Assembly (NCBI GenBank): GCA_028622995.1
Contig: JAJQJQ010000002.1
Location: forward strand, 10,788,001-10,852,000
DNA: 64,000 nt
Direction of reading: 5' to 3'
From: Panagrolaimus kolymaensis
Lineage: Eukaryota; Nematoda; Chromadorea; Rhabditida; Panagrolaimidae
The position numbers were made by a program, and so were the translations under genes. Positions 13,086 to 26,599 of this stretch are shown here, piece after piece (position 1 is the stretch's first letter; each line of letters starts with the position of its first letter). The notes below the pieces were generated by a model that had not been told where the DNA came from, made no database searches, and saw only the letters and a program-made list of their open reading frames with translations.

Positions 13086-15850
13086 TTAAAATTATGGCCA
13101 TCATATAGATGTTTCAGAATTCCTGAATTAGAAGCATTGAATAAAAAAAACATTAATTGTTTCATATTTATTTCTACCCTTTAATAGTGCCAGAGTTGTC
13201 AAAAAATATTTAAATAATCGTTTTTTAAAATTATGTCCATCAAAAAGATGTTTCAGAATTCCTGAATTAGAAGCATTGAATAAAAAAAACATTAATTGTT
13301 TCATATTTATTTCTACCCTTTAATAGTGCCAGAGTTGTCAAAAAATATTTAAATAATCGTTTTTTAAAATTATGTCCATCAAAAAGATGTTTCAGAATTC
13401 CTGAATTAGAAGCATTGAATAAAAAAAAAATTAATTGTTTCATATTTATATCGACCCTTTAATAGTGCCAGAGTTGTCAAAAAATATTTACAAATTGGTT
13501 TTTTAAAATTATGGCCATCAAAAAGATGTTTCAGAATTCCTGAATTAGAAGCATTGAATAAAAAAAACATTAATTGTTTCATATTTATTTCTACCCTTTA
13601 ATAGTGCCAGAGTTGTCAAAAAATATTTAAATAATCGTTTTTTAAAATTATGTCCATCAAAAAGATGTTTCAGAATTCCTGAATTAGAAGCATTGAATAA
13701 AAAAAACATTAATTGTTTCATATTTATTTCTACCCTTTAATAGTGCCAGAGTTGTCAAAAAATATTTACAAATTGGTCTTTTAAAATTATGGCCATAATA
13801 AAGATGTTTCAGTATTTGTGAATTAGAATCAATTAATAAAAAAAATATTAATTGTTTCATATTTATAGCGACCCGTTGAAGGTGCTAGAGTTGTTTTAAA
13901 ATATTTACAAATTGGTTTTTTAAAATTATGGCCATCATATAGATGTTTCAGAATTCCTGAATTAGAAGCATTGAATAAAAAAAACATTAATTGTTTCATA
14001 TTTATTTCTACCCTTTAATAGTGCCAGAGTTGTCAAAAAATATTTAAATAATCGTTTTTTAAAATTATGTCCATCAAAAAGATGTTTCAGAATTCCTGAA
14101 TTAGAAGCATTGAATAAAAAAAACATTAATTGTTTCATATTTATTTCTACCCTTTAATAGTGCCAGAGTTGTCAAAAAATATTTACAAATTGGTCTTTTA
14201 AAATTATGGCCATAATAAAGTTTTTTCAGTATTTGTGAATTAGAATCAATTAATAAAAAAAATATTAATTGTTTCATATTTATAGCGACCCGTTGAAGGT
14301 GCTAGAGTTGTTTTAAAATATTTACAAATTGGTTTTTTAAAATTATGGCCATCAAAAAGATGTTTCAGAATTCCTGAATTAGAAGCATTGAATAAAAAAA
14401 ACATTAATTGTTTCATATTTATTTCTACCCTTTAATAGTGCCAGAGTTGTCAAAAAATATTTAAATAATCGTTTTTTAAAATTATGTCCATCAAAAAGAT
14501 GTTTCAGAATTCCTGAATTAGAAGCATTGAATAAAAAAAACATTAATTGTTTCATATTTATTTCTACCCTTTAATAGTGCCAGAGTTGTCAAAAAATATT
14601 TAAATAATCGTTTTTTAAAATTATGTCCATCAAAAAGATGTTTCAGAATTCCTGAATTAGAAGCATTGAATAAAAAAAAAATTAATTGTTTCATATTTAT
14701 TTCTACCCTTTAATAGTGCCAGAGTTGTCAAAAAATATTTACAAATTGGTCTTTTAAAATTATGGCCATAATAAAGATGTTTCAGTATTTGTGAATTAGA
14801 ATCAATTAATAAAAAAAATATTAATTGTTTCATATTTATAGCGACCCGTTGAAGGTGCCAGAGTTGTCAAAAAATATTTACAAATTGGTCTTTTAAAATT
14901 ATGGCCATAATAAAGTTTTTTCAGTATTTGTGAATTAGAATCAATTAATAAAAAAAATATTAATTGTTTCATATTTATAGCGACCCGTTGAAGGTGCTAG
15001 AGTTGTTTTAAAATATTTACAAATTGGTTTTTTAAAATTATGGCCATCATATAGATGTTTCAGAATTCCTGAATTAGAAGCATTGAATAAAAAAAACATT
15101 AATTGTTTCATATTTATTTCTACCCTTTAATAGTGCCAGAGTTGTCAAAAAATATTTACAAATTGGTCTTTTAAAATTATGGCCATCAAAAAGATGTTTC
15201 AGTATTTGTGAATTAGAATCAATTAATAAAAAAAATATTAATTGTTTCATATTTATAGCGACCCGTTGAAGGTGCTAGAGTTGTTTTAAAATATTTACAA
15301 ATTGGTTTTTTAAAATTATGGCCATCATATAGATGTTTCAGAATTCCTGAATTAGAAGCATTGAATAAAAAAAACATTAATTGTTTCATATTTATTTCTA
15401 CCCTTTAATAGTGCCAGAGTTGTCAAAAAATATTTAAATAATCGTTTTTTAAAATTATGTCCATCAAAAAGATGTTTCAGAATTCCTGAATTAGAAGCAT
15501 TGAATAAAAAAAACATTAATTGTTTCATATTTATTTCTACCCTTTAATAGTGCCAGAGTTGTCAAAAAATATTTACAAATTGGTCTTTTAAAATTATGGC
15601 CATAATAAAGATGTTTCAGTATTTGTGAATTAGAATCAATTAATAAAAAAAATATTAATTGTTTCATATTTATAGCGACCCGTTGAAGGTGCCAGAGTTG
15701 TCAAAAAATATTTACAAATTGGTCTTTTAAAATTATGGCCATAATAAAGTTTTTTCAGTATTTGTGAATTAGAATCAATTAATAAAAAAAATATTAATTG
15801 TTTCATATTTATAGCGACCCGTTGAAGGTGCTAGAGTTGTTTTAAAATAT
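13086..15850. repeat. Satellite family C interleaved with B
   Basis: Family C first appears here. It has atatttaaataatcg, ccatcaaaaag, agaattcctgaattagaag, cattgaat and a tttctaccctttaatag ending. The first GAATTC (EcoRI) site of the array is at 13117-13122, and from here most C and D monomers have one. B monomers with tcaattaat and gtgctagag interrupt the C runs, so the two families are intermingled and not in separate blocks. Confidence 0.9.
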
Positions 15851-18800
15851 TTACAAATTGGTTTTTTAAAATTATGTCCATCAAAAAGATGTTTCAGAAT
15901 TCCTGAATTAGAAGCATTGAATAAAAAAAACATTAATTGTTTCATATTTATTTCTACCCTTTAATAGTGCCAGAGTTGTCAAAAAATATTTACAAATTGG
16001 TCTTTTAAAATTATGGCCATCAAAAAGATGTTTCAGTATTTGTGAATTAGAATCAATTAATAAAAAAAATATTAATTGTTTCATATTTATAGCGACCCGT
16101 TGAAGGTGCTAGAGTTGTTTTAAAATATTTACAATTTGGTTTTTTAAAATTATGGCCATAATAAAGATGTTTCAGTATTTGTGAATTAGAATCAATTGAT
16201 AAAAAAAACATTAATTGTTTCATATTTATTTCTACCCTTTAATAGTGCCAGAGTTGTCAAAAAATATTTAAATAATCGTTTTTTAAAATTATGTCCATCA
16301 AAAAGATGTTTCAGAATTCCTGAATTAGAAGCATTGAATAAAAAAAACATTAATTGTTTCATATTTATTTCTACCCTTTAATAGTGCCAGAGTTGTCAAA
16401 AAATATTTAAATAATCGTTTTTTAAAATTATGTCCATCAAAAAGATGTTTCAGAATTCCTGAATTAGAAGCATTGAATAAAAAAAAAATTAATTGTTTCA
16501 TATTTATATCGACCCTTTAATAGTGCCAGAGTTGTCAAAAAATATTTACAAATTGGTTTTTTAAAATTATGGCCATCATAAAGATGTTTCAGAATTCCTG
16601 AATTAGAAGCATTGAATAAAAAAAACATTAATTGTTTCATATTTATTTCTACCCTTTAATAGTGCCAGATTTGTCAAAAAATATTTAAATAATCGTTTTT
16701 TAAAATTATGTCCATCAAAAAGATGTTTCAGAATTCCTGAATTAGAAGCATTGAATAAAAAAAACATTAATTGTTTCATATTTATTTCTACCCTTTAATA
16801 GTGCCAGAGTTGTCAAAAAATATTTACAAATTGGTCTTTTAAAATTATGGCCATAATAAAGATGTTTCAGTATTTGTGAATTAGAATCAATTGATAAAAA
16901 AAATATTAATTGTTTCATATTTATAGCGACCCGTTGAAGGTGCTAGAGTTGTTTTAAAATATTTACAAATTGGTTTTTTAAAATTATGGCCATCATATAG
17001 ATGTTTCAGAATTCCTGAATTAGAAGCATTGAATAAAAAAAAAATTAATTGTTTCATATTTATAGCGACCCGTTGAAGGTGCCAGAGTTGTCAAAAAATA
17101 TTTACAAATTGGTCTTTTAAAATTATGGCCATAATAAAGTTTTTTCAGTATTTGTGAATTAGAATCAATTAATAAAAAAAATATTAATTGTTTCATATTT
17201 ATAGCGACCCGTTGAAGGTGCCAGAGTTGTCAAAAAATATTTACAAATTGGTCTTTTAAAATTATGGCCATAATAAAGTTTTTTCAGTATTTGTGAATTA
17301 GAATCAATTAATAAAAAAAATATTAATTGTTTCATATTTATAGCGACCCGTTGAAGGTGCCAGAGTTGTCAAAAAATATTTACAAATTGGTCTTTTAAAA
17401 TTATGGCCATAATAAAGATGTTTCAGTATTTGTGAATTAGAATCAATTGATAAAAAAAATATTAATTGTTTCATATTTATAGCGACCCGTTGAAGGTGCT
17501 AGAGTTGTTTTAAAATATTTACAAATTGGTTTTTTAAAATTATGGCCATCATATAGATGTTTCAGAATTCCTGAATTAGAAGCATTGAATAAAAAAAAAA
17601 TTAATTGTTTCATATTTATAGCGACCCGTTGAAGGTGCCAGAGTTGTCAAAAAATATTTACAAATTGGTCTTTTAAAATTATGGCCATAATAAAGTTTTT
17701 TCAGTATTTGTGAATTAGAATCAATTAATAAAAAAAATATTAATTGTTTCATATTTATAGCGACCCGTTGAAGGTGCCAGAGTTGTCAAAAAATATTTAC
17801 AAATTGGTCTTTTAAAATTATGGCCATAATAAAGTTTTTTCAGTATTTGTGAATTAGAATCAATTAATAAAAAAAATATTAATTGTTTCATATTTATAGC
17901 GACCCGTTGAAGGTGCTAGAGTTGTTTTAAAATATTTACAAATTGGTTTTTTAAAATTATGTCCATCAAAAAGATGTTTCAGAATTCCTGAATTAGAAGC
18001 ATTGAATAAAAAAAACATTAATTGTTTCATATTTATTTCTACCCTTTAATAGTGCCAGAGTTGTCAAAAAATATTTACAAATTGGTCTTTTAAAATTATG
18101 GCCATCAAAAAGATGTTTCAGTATTTGTGAATTAGAATCAATTAATAAAAAAAATATTAATTGTTTCATATTTATAGCGACCCGTTGAAGGTGCTAGAGT
18201 TGTTTTAAAATATTTACAATTTGGTTTTTTAAAATTATGGCCATAATAAAGATGTTTCAGTATTTGTGAATTAGAATCAATTGATAAAAAAAACATTAAT
18301 TGTTTCATATTTATTTCTACCCTTTAATAGTGCCAGAGTTGTCAAAAAATATTTAAATAATCGTTTTTTAAAATTATGTCCATCAAAAAGATGTTTCAGA
18401 ATTCCTGAATTAGAAGCATTGAATAAAAAAAACATAAATTGTTTCATATTTATTTCTACCCTTTAATAGTGCCAGAGTTGTCAAAAAATATTTAAATAAT
18501 CGTTTTTTAAAATTATGTCCATCAAAAAGATGTTTCAGAATTCCTGAATTAGAAGCATTGAATAAAAAAAAAATTAATTGTTTCATATTTATATCGACCC
18601 TTTAATAGTGCCAGAGTTGTCAAAAAATATTTACAAATTGGTTTTTTAAAATTATGGCCATCATAAAGATGTTTCAGAATTCCTGAATTAGAAGCATTGA
18701 ATAAAAAAAACATTAATTGTTTCATATTTATTTCTACCCTTTAATAGTGCCAGAGTTGTCAAAAAATATTTAAATAATCGTTTTTTAAAATTATGTCCAT

Positions 18801-21800
18801 CAAAAAGATGTTTCAGAATTCCTGAATTAGAAGCATTGAATAAAAAAAACATTAATTGTTTCATATTTATTTCTACCCTTTAATAGTGCCAGAGTTGTCA
18901 AAAAATATTTACAAATTGGTCTTTTAAAATTATGGCCATAATAAAGATGTTTCAGTATTTGTGAATTAGAATCAATTAATAAAAAAAATATTAATTGTTT
19001 CATATTTATAGCGACCCGTTGAAGGTGCCAGAGTTGTCAAAAAATATTTACAAATTGGTCTTTTAAAATTATGGCCATAATAAAGTTTTTTCAGTATTTG
19101 TGAATTAGAATCAATTAATAAAAAAAATATTAATTGTTTCATATTTATAGCGACCCGTTGAAGGTGCCAGAGTTGTCAAAAAATATTTACAAATTGGTCT
19201 TTTAAAATTATGGCCATAATAAAGATGTTTCAGTATTTGTGAATTAGAATCAATTGATAAAAAAAATATTAATTGTTTCATATTTATAGCGACCCGTTGA
19301 AGGTGCTAGAGTTGTTTTAAAATATTTACAAATTGGTTTTTTAAAATTATGGCCATCATATAGATGTTTCAGAATTCCTGAATTAGAAGCATTGAATAAA
19401 AAAAAAATTAATTGTTTCATATTTATAGCGACCCGTTGAAGGTGCCAGAGTTGTCAAAAAATATTTACAAATTGGTCTTTTAAAATTATGGCCATAATAA
19501 AGTTTTTTCAGTATTTGTGAATTAGAATCAATTAATAAAAAAAATATTAATTGTTTCATATTTATAGCGACCCGTTGAAGGTGCCAGAGTTGTCAAAAAA
19601 TATTTACAAATTGGTCTTTTAAAATTATGGCCATAATAAAGTTTTTTCAGTATTTGTGAATTAGAATCAATTAATAAAAAAAATATTAATTGTTTCATAT
19701 TTATAGCGACCCGTTGAAGGTGCCAGAGTTGTCAAAAAATATTTACAAATTGGTCTTTTAAAATTATGGCCATAATAAAGATGTTTCAGTATTTGTGAAT
19801 TAGAATCAATTGATAAAAAAAATATTAATTGTTTCATATTTATAGCGACCCGTTGAAGGTGCTAGAGTTGTTTTAAAATATTTACAAATTGGTTTTTTAA
19901 AATTATGGCCATCATATAGATGTTTCAGAATTCCTGAATTAGAAGCATTGAATAAAAAAAAAATTAATTGTTTCATATTTATATCGACCCTTTAATAGTG
20001 CCAGAGTTGTCAAAAAATATTTACAAATTGGTTTTTTAAAATTATGGCCATCATAAAGATGTTTCAGAATTCCTGAATTAGAAGCATGGAATAAAAAAAA
20101 CATTAATTGTTTCATATTTATAGCGACCCGTTGAAGGTGCTAGAGTTGTTTTAAAATATTTACAAATTGGTTTTTTAAAATTATGTCCATCAAAAAGATG
20201 TTTCAGAATTCCTGAATTAGAAGCATTGAATAAAAAAAACATTAATTGTTTCATATTTATTTCTACCCTTTAATAGTGCCAGAGTTGTCAAAAAATATTT
20301 ACAAATTGGTCTTTTAAAATTATGGCCATCAAAAAGATGTTTCAGTATTTGTGAATTAGAATCAATTAATAAAAAAAATATTAATTGTTTCATATTTATA
20401 GCGACCCGTTGAAGGTGCTAGAGTTGTTTTAAAATATTTACAATTTGGTTTTTTAAAATTATGGCCATAATAAAGATGTTTCAGTATTTGTGAATTAGAA
20501 TCAATTGATAAAAAAAACATTAATTGTTTCATATTTATTTCTACCCTTTAATAGTGCCAGAGTTGTCAAAAAATATTTAAATAATCGTTTTTTAAAATTA
20601 TGTCCATCAAAAAGATGTTTCAGAATTCCTGAATTAGAAGCATTGAATAAAAAAAACATTAATTGTTTCATATTTATTTCTACCCTTTAATAGTGCCAGA
20701 GTTGTCAAAAAATATTTAAATAATCGTTTTTTAAAATTATGTCCATCAAAAAGATGTTTCAGAATTCCTGAATTAGAAGCATTGAATAAAAAAAAAATTA
20801 ATTGTTTCATATTTATATCGACCCTTTAATAGTGCCAGAGTTGTCAAAAAATATTTACAAATTGGTTTTTTAAAATTATGGCCATCATAAAGATGTTTCA
20901 GAATTCCTGAATTAGAAGCATTGAATAAAAAAAACATTAATTGTTTCATATTTATTTCTACCCTTTAATAGTGCCAGAGTTGTCAAAAAATATTTAAATA
21001 ATCGTTTTTTAAAATTATGTCCATCAAAAAGATGTTTCAGAATTCCTGAATTAGAAGCATTGAATAAAAAAAACATTAATTGTTTCATATTTATAGCGAC
21101 CCGTTGAAGGTGCTAGAGTAGTTTTAAAATATTTACAAATTGGTTTTTTAAAATTATGGCCATCATATAGATGTTTCAGAATTCCTGAATTAGAAGCATT
21201 GAATAAAAAAAAAATTAATTGTTTCATATTTATAGCGACCCGTTGAAGGTGCCAGAGTTGTCAAAAAATATTTACAAATTGGTCTTTTAAAATTATGGCC
21301 ATAATAAAGTTTTTTCAGTATTTGTGAATTAGAATCAATTAATAAAAAAAATATTAATTGTTTCATATTTATAGCGACCCGTTGAAGGTGCCAGAGTTGT
21401 CAAAAAATATTTACAAATTGGTCTTTTAAAATTATGGCCATAATAAAGTTTTTTCAGTATTTGTGAATTAGAATCAATTAATAAAAAAAATATTAATTGT
21501 TTCATATTTATAGCGACCCGTTGAAGGTGCCAGAGTTGTCAAAAAATATTTACAAATTGGTCTTTTAAAATTATGGCCATAATAAAGATGTTTCAGTATT
21601 TGTGAATTAGAATCAATTGATAAAAAAAATATTAATTGTTTCATATTTATAGCGACCCGTTGAAGGTGCTAGAGTTGTTTTAAAATATTTACAAATTGGT
21701 TTTTTAAAATTATGGCCATCATATAGATGTTTCAGAATTCCTGAATTAGAAGCATTGAATAAAAAAAAAATTAATTGTTTCATATTTATATCGACCCTTT

Positions 21801-22230
21801 AATAGTGCCAGAGTTGTCAAAAAATATTTACAAATTGGTTTTTTAAAATTATGGCCATCATAAAGATGTTTCAGAATTCCTGAATTAGAAGCATTGAATA
21901 AAAAAAACATTAATTGTTTCATATTTATATCGACCCTTTAATAGTGCCAGAGTTGTCAAAAAATATTTACAAATTGGTTTTTTAAAATTATGGCCATCAT
22001 AAAGATGTTTCAGAATTCCTGAATTAGAAGCATTGAATAAAAAAAACATTAATTGTTTCATATTTATATCGACCCTTTAATAGTGCCAGAGTTGTCAAAA
22101 AATATTTACAAATTGGTTTTTTAAAATTATGGCCATCATAAAGATGTTTCAGAATTCCTGAATTAGAAGCATTGAATAAAAAAAACATTAATTGTTTCAT
22201 ATTTATATCGACCCTTTAATAGTGCCAGAG
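15850..22230. repeat. 15/16-monomer higher-order repeat (2085/2224 bp), three copies
   Basis: The same ordered series of B, C and chimeric monomers occurs three times. Anchors are the atgtcca change in a gtgctag monomer at 15874, 17959 and 20183. The offsets are 2085 (15 x 139) and 2224 (16 x 139). A 61-codon open frame repeats at the same offsets (16196, 18281, 20505). The copies differ by a few private changes, such as cagatttgtc at about 16667 and acataaattg at about 18431, and by gain or loss of internal B monomers. The third copy is shorter, about 13 monomers, and gives way to monomers with ccatcataaagatg leading into family D. Confidence 0.9.
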
Positions 22231-22366
22231 TTGTCAAAAAATTATTTAAATAATCGTTTTTTAAAATTATGTCCATCAAAAAGATGTTTCAGAATTCCTG
22301 AATTAGAAGCATTGAATAAAAAAAACATTAATTGTTTCATATTTATATCGACCCTTTAATAGTGCC
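22227..22366. repeat. 140-bp intermediate monomer at the C to D boundary
   Basis: The start words agagttgtc at 22227 and 22367 are 140 bp apart, not 139. The extra base is in caaaaaattattt (six A then TT). Family C has six A then a single T, and family D has five A then TT. The monomer thus combines both states and sits exactly where the array switches from C to D. A C-to-D intermediate is a reasonable reading, but a chance insertion is also possible. Confidence 0.75.
22241..22254. other. Perfect 14-bp palindrome of family D monomers (first copy)
   Basis: The word attatttaaataat equals its own reverse complement. It is created by the family D change from caaaaaatattt to caaaaattattt beside aaataatcg, and it then recurs in most D monomers (for example 22519-22532). 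Family C has only the inner tatttaaata, and A and B lack it because they carry acaat or acaaatt there. It could form a small hairpin or bind a dimeric A/T-specific protein; that role is inference. Confidence 0.85.
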
Positions 22367-25300
22367 AGAGTTGTCAAAAATTATTTAAATAATCGTTTTT
22401 TAAAATTATGTCCATCAAAAAGATGTTTCAGAATTCCTGAATTAGAAGCATTGAATAAAAAAAACATTAATTGTTTCATATTTATTTCTACCCTTTAATA
22501 GTGACAGAGTTGTCAAAAATTATTTAAATAATCGTTTTTTAAAATTATGTCCATCATAAAGATGTTTCAGAATTCCTGAATTAGAAGCATTGAATAAAAA
22601 AAACATTAATTGTTTCTTTTTTAAAGCGACCCGTTAAAGGTGCCAGAGTTGTCAAAAATTATTTAAATAATCGTTTTTTAAAATTATGTCCATCATAAAG
22701 ATGTTTCAGAATTCCTGAATTTGAAGCATTGAATAAAAAAAACATTAATTGTTTCTTCTTTAAAACGACCCGTTAAAGGTGCCAGAGTTGTCAAAAATTT
22801 TTTAAATAATCGTTTTTTAAAATTATGTCCATCATAAAGATGTTTCAGAATTCCTGAATTTGAAGCATTGAATAAAAAAAACATTAATTGTTTCATATTT
22901 AAAGCGACCCGTTAAAGGTGCCAGAGTTGTCAAAAATTATTTACAAATTGGTTTTTTAGAATTATATCCATCATAAAGATGTTTCAGAATTCCTGAATTA
23001 GAAGCATTGAATAAAAAAAACATTAATTGTTTCATATTTATATCGACCCTTTAATAGTGCCAGAGTTGTCAAAAATTATTTAAATAATCGTTTTTTAAAA
23101 TTATGTCCATCATAAAGATGTTTGAGAATTCCTGAATTAGAAGCATTGAATAAAAAAAACATTAATTGTTTCATATTTATATCGACCCTTTAATAGTGCC
23201 AGAGTTGTCAAAAATTATTTAAATAATCGTTTTTTAAAATTATGTCCATCATAAAGATGTTTGAGAATTCCTGAATTAGAAGCATTGAATAAAAAAAACA
23301 TTAATTGTTTCATATTTATATCGACCCTTTAATAGTGCCAGAGTTGTCAAAAATTATTTAAATAATCGTTTTTTAAAATTATGTCCATCATAAAGATGTT
23401 TCAGAATTCCTGAATTAGAAGCATTGAATAAAAAAAACATTAATTGTTTCATATTTATATCGACCCTTTAATAGTGCCAGAGTTGTCAAAAATTATTTAA
23501 ATAATCGTTTTTTAAAATTATGTCCATCATAAAGATGTTTGAGAATTCCTGAATTAGAAGCATTGAATAAAAAAAACATTAATTGTTTCATATTTATATC
23601 GACCCTTTAATAGTGCCAGAGTTGTCAAAAATTATTTAAATAATCGTTTTTTAAAATTATGTCCATCATAAAGATGTTTGAGAATTCCTGAATTAGAAGC
23701 ATTGAATAAAAAAAACATTAATTGTTTCATATTTAAAGCGACCCGTTAAAGGTGCCAGAGTTGTCAAAAATTATTTACAAATTGGTTTTTTAAAATTATG
23801 TCCATCATAAAGATGTTTCTGAATTCCTGAATTAGAAGCATTGAATAAAAAAAATATTAATTGTTTCATATTTATATCGACCCTTTAATAGTGCCAGAGT
23901 TGTCAAAAATTATTTAAATAATCGTTTTTTAAAATTATGTCCATCATAAAGATGTTTCAGAATTCCTGAATTAGAAGCATTGAATAAAAAAAACATTAAT
24001 TGTTTCATATTTAAAGCGACCCGTTAAAGGTGCCAGAGTTGTCAAAAATTATTTACAAATTGGTTTTTTAGAATTATGTCCATCATAAAGATGTTTCAGA
24101 ATTCCTGAATTAGAAGCATTGAATAAAAAAAACATTAATTGTTTCATATTTAAAGCGACCTGTTGAATGTGCCAGAGTTGTCAAAATTTATTTACAAATT
24201 GGTTTTTTAAAATTATGTCCATCATAAAGATGTTTCTGAATTCCTGAATTAGAAGCATTGAATAAAAAAAACATTAATTGTTTCATATTTATATCGACCC
24301 TTTAATAGTGCCAGAGTTGTCAAAAATTATTTAAATAATCGTTTTTTAAAATTATGTCCATCATAAAGATGTTTGAGAATTCCTGAATTAGAAGCATTGA
24401 ATAAAAAAAACATTAATTGTTTCATATTTATATCGACCCTTTAATAGGGCCAGAGTTGTCAAAAATTATTTAAATAATCGTTTTTTAAAATTATGTCCAT
24501 CATAAAGATGTTTCAGAATTCCTGAATTAGAAGCATTGAATAAAAAAAACATTAATTGTTTCATATTTAAAGCGACCCGTTAAAGGTGCCAGAGTTGTCA
24601 AAAATTATTTACAAATTGGTTTTTTAGAATTATGTCCATCATAAAGATGTTTCAGAATTCCTGAATTAGAAGCATTGAATAAAAAAAACATTAATTGTTT
24701 CATATTTAAAGCGACCCGTTAAAGGTGCCAGAGTTGTCAAAATTTATTTACAAATTGGTTTTTTAAAATTATGTCCATCATAAAGATGTTTCTGAATTCC
24801 TGAATTAGAAGCATTGAATAAAAAAAATATTAATTGTTTCATATTTATATCGACCCTTTAATAGTGCCAGAGTTGTCAAAAATTATTTAAATAATCGTTT
24901 TTTAAAATTATGTCCATCATAAAGATGTTTCAGAATTCCTGAATTAGAAGCATTGAATAAAAAAAACATTAATTGTTTCATATTTAAAGCGACCCGTTAA
25001 AGGTGCCAGAGTTGTCAAAAATTATTTACAAATTGGTTTTTTAGAATTATGTCCATCATAAAGATGTTTCAGAATTCCTGAATTAGAAGCATTGAATAAA
25101 AAAAACATTAATTGTTTCATATTTATATCGACCCTTTAATAGTGCCAGAGTTGTCAAAAATTATTTAAATAATCGTTTTTTAAAATTATGTCCATCATAA
25201 AGATGTTTCAGAATTCCTGAATTAGAAGCATTGAATAAAAAAAACATTAATTGTTTCATATTTATATCGACCCTTTAATAGTGCCAGAGTTGTCAAAAAT

Positions 25301-26599
25301 TATTTAAATAATCGTTTTTTAAAATTATGTCCATCATAAAGATGTTTGAGAATTCCTGAATTAGAAGCATTGAATAAAAAAAACATTAATTGTTTCATAT
25401 TTATATCGACCCTTTAATAGTGCCAGAGTTGTCAAAAATTATTTAAATAATCGTTTTTTAAAATTATGTCCATCATAAAGATGTTTCTGAATTCCTGAAT
25501 TAGAAGCATTGAATAAAAAAAACATTAATTGTTTCTTCTTTAAAGCGACCCGTTAAAGGTGCCAGAGTTGTCAAAAATTATTTAAATAATCGTTTTTTAA
25601 AATTATGTCCATCATAAAGATGTTTCAGAATTCCTGAATTAGAAGCATTGAATAAAAAAAACATTAATTGTTTCATATTTATATCGACCCTTTAATAGTG
25701 CCAGAGTTGTCAAAAATTATTTAAATAATCGTTTTTTAAAATTATGTCCATCATAAAGATGTTTCAGAATTCCTGAATTAGAAGCATTGAATAAAAAAAA
25801 CATTAATTGTTTCATAATTATAGCGACCTGTTGAATGTGCCAGAGTTGTCAAAATTTATTTAAATAATCGTTTTTTAAAATTATGTCCATCATAAAGATG
25901 TTTCTGAATTTTTGAATTAGAAGCATTGAATAAAAAAAACATTAATTGTTTCATATTTATATCGACCTGTTGAATGTGCCAGAGTTGTCAAAATTTATTT
26001 ACAAATTGGTTTTTTAAAATTATGTCCATCATAAAGATGTTTCAGAATTCCTGAATTAGAAGCATTGAATAAAAAAAACATTAATTGTTTCATAATTATA
26101 GCGACCTGTTGAATGTGCCAGAGTTGTCAAAATTTATTTAAATAATCGTTTTTTAAAATTATGTCCATCATAAAGATGTTTCAGAATTCCTGAATTAGAA
26201 GCATTGAATAAAAAAAACATTAATTGTTTCTTCTTTAAAGCGACCCGTTAAAGGTGCCAGAGTTGTCAAAATTTATTTAAATAATCGTTTTTTAAAATTA
26301 TGTCCATCATAAAGATGTTTCAGAATTCCTGAATTAGAAGCATTGAATAAAAAAAACATTAATTGTTTCTTCTTTAAAGCGACCCGTTAAAGGTGCCAGA
26401 GTTGTCAAAAATTATTTAAATAATCGTTTTTTAAAATTATGTCCATCATAAAGATGTTTCTGAATTCCTGAATTAGAAGCATTGAATAAAAAAAACATTA
26501 ATTGTTTCTTCTTTAAAGCGACCCGTTAAAGGTGCCAGAGTTGTCAAAAATTATTTAAATAATCGTTTTTTAAAATTATGTCCATCATAAAGATGTTTC

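Noticed and set aside
13086..13500. A retroelement or other insertion at the sharp A/B to C change
   Set aside because: The 139-bp phase continues unbroken through the change and the first C monomers are chimeric with B, so it is a family switch and not an insertion.
16196..20690. Three near-identical 61-codon plus-strand open frames (16196, 18281, 20505)
   Set aside because: They lie wholly inside satellite monomers and recur only because the higher-order repeat recurs; useful as markers but not genes.
22693..22896. 67-codon minus-strand open frame
   Set aside because: Satellite-derived, spanning one and a half monomers; arises from private base changes in the cttctttaaaacgaccc monomer.
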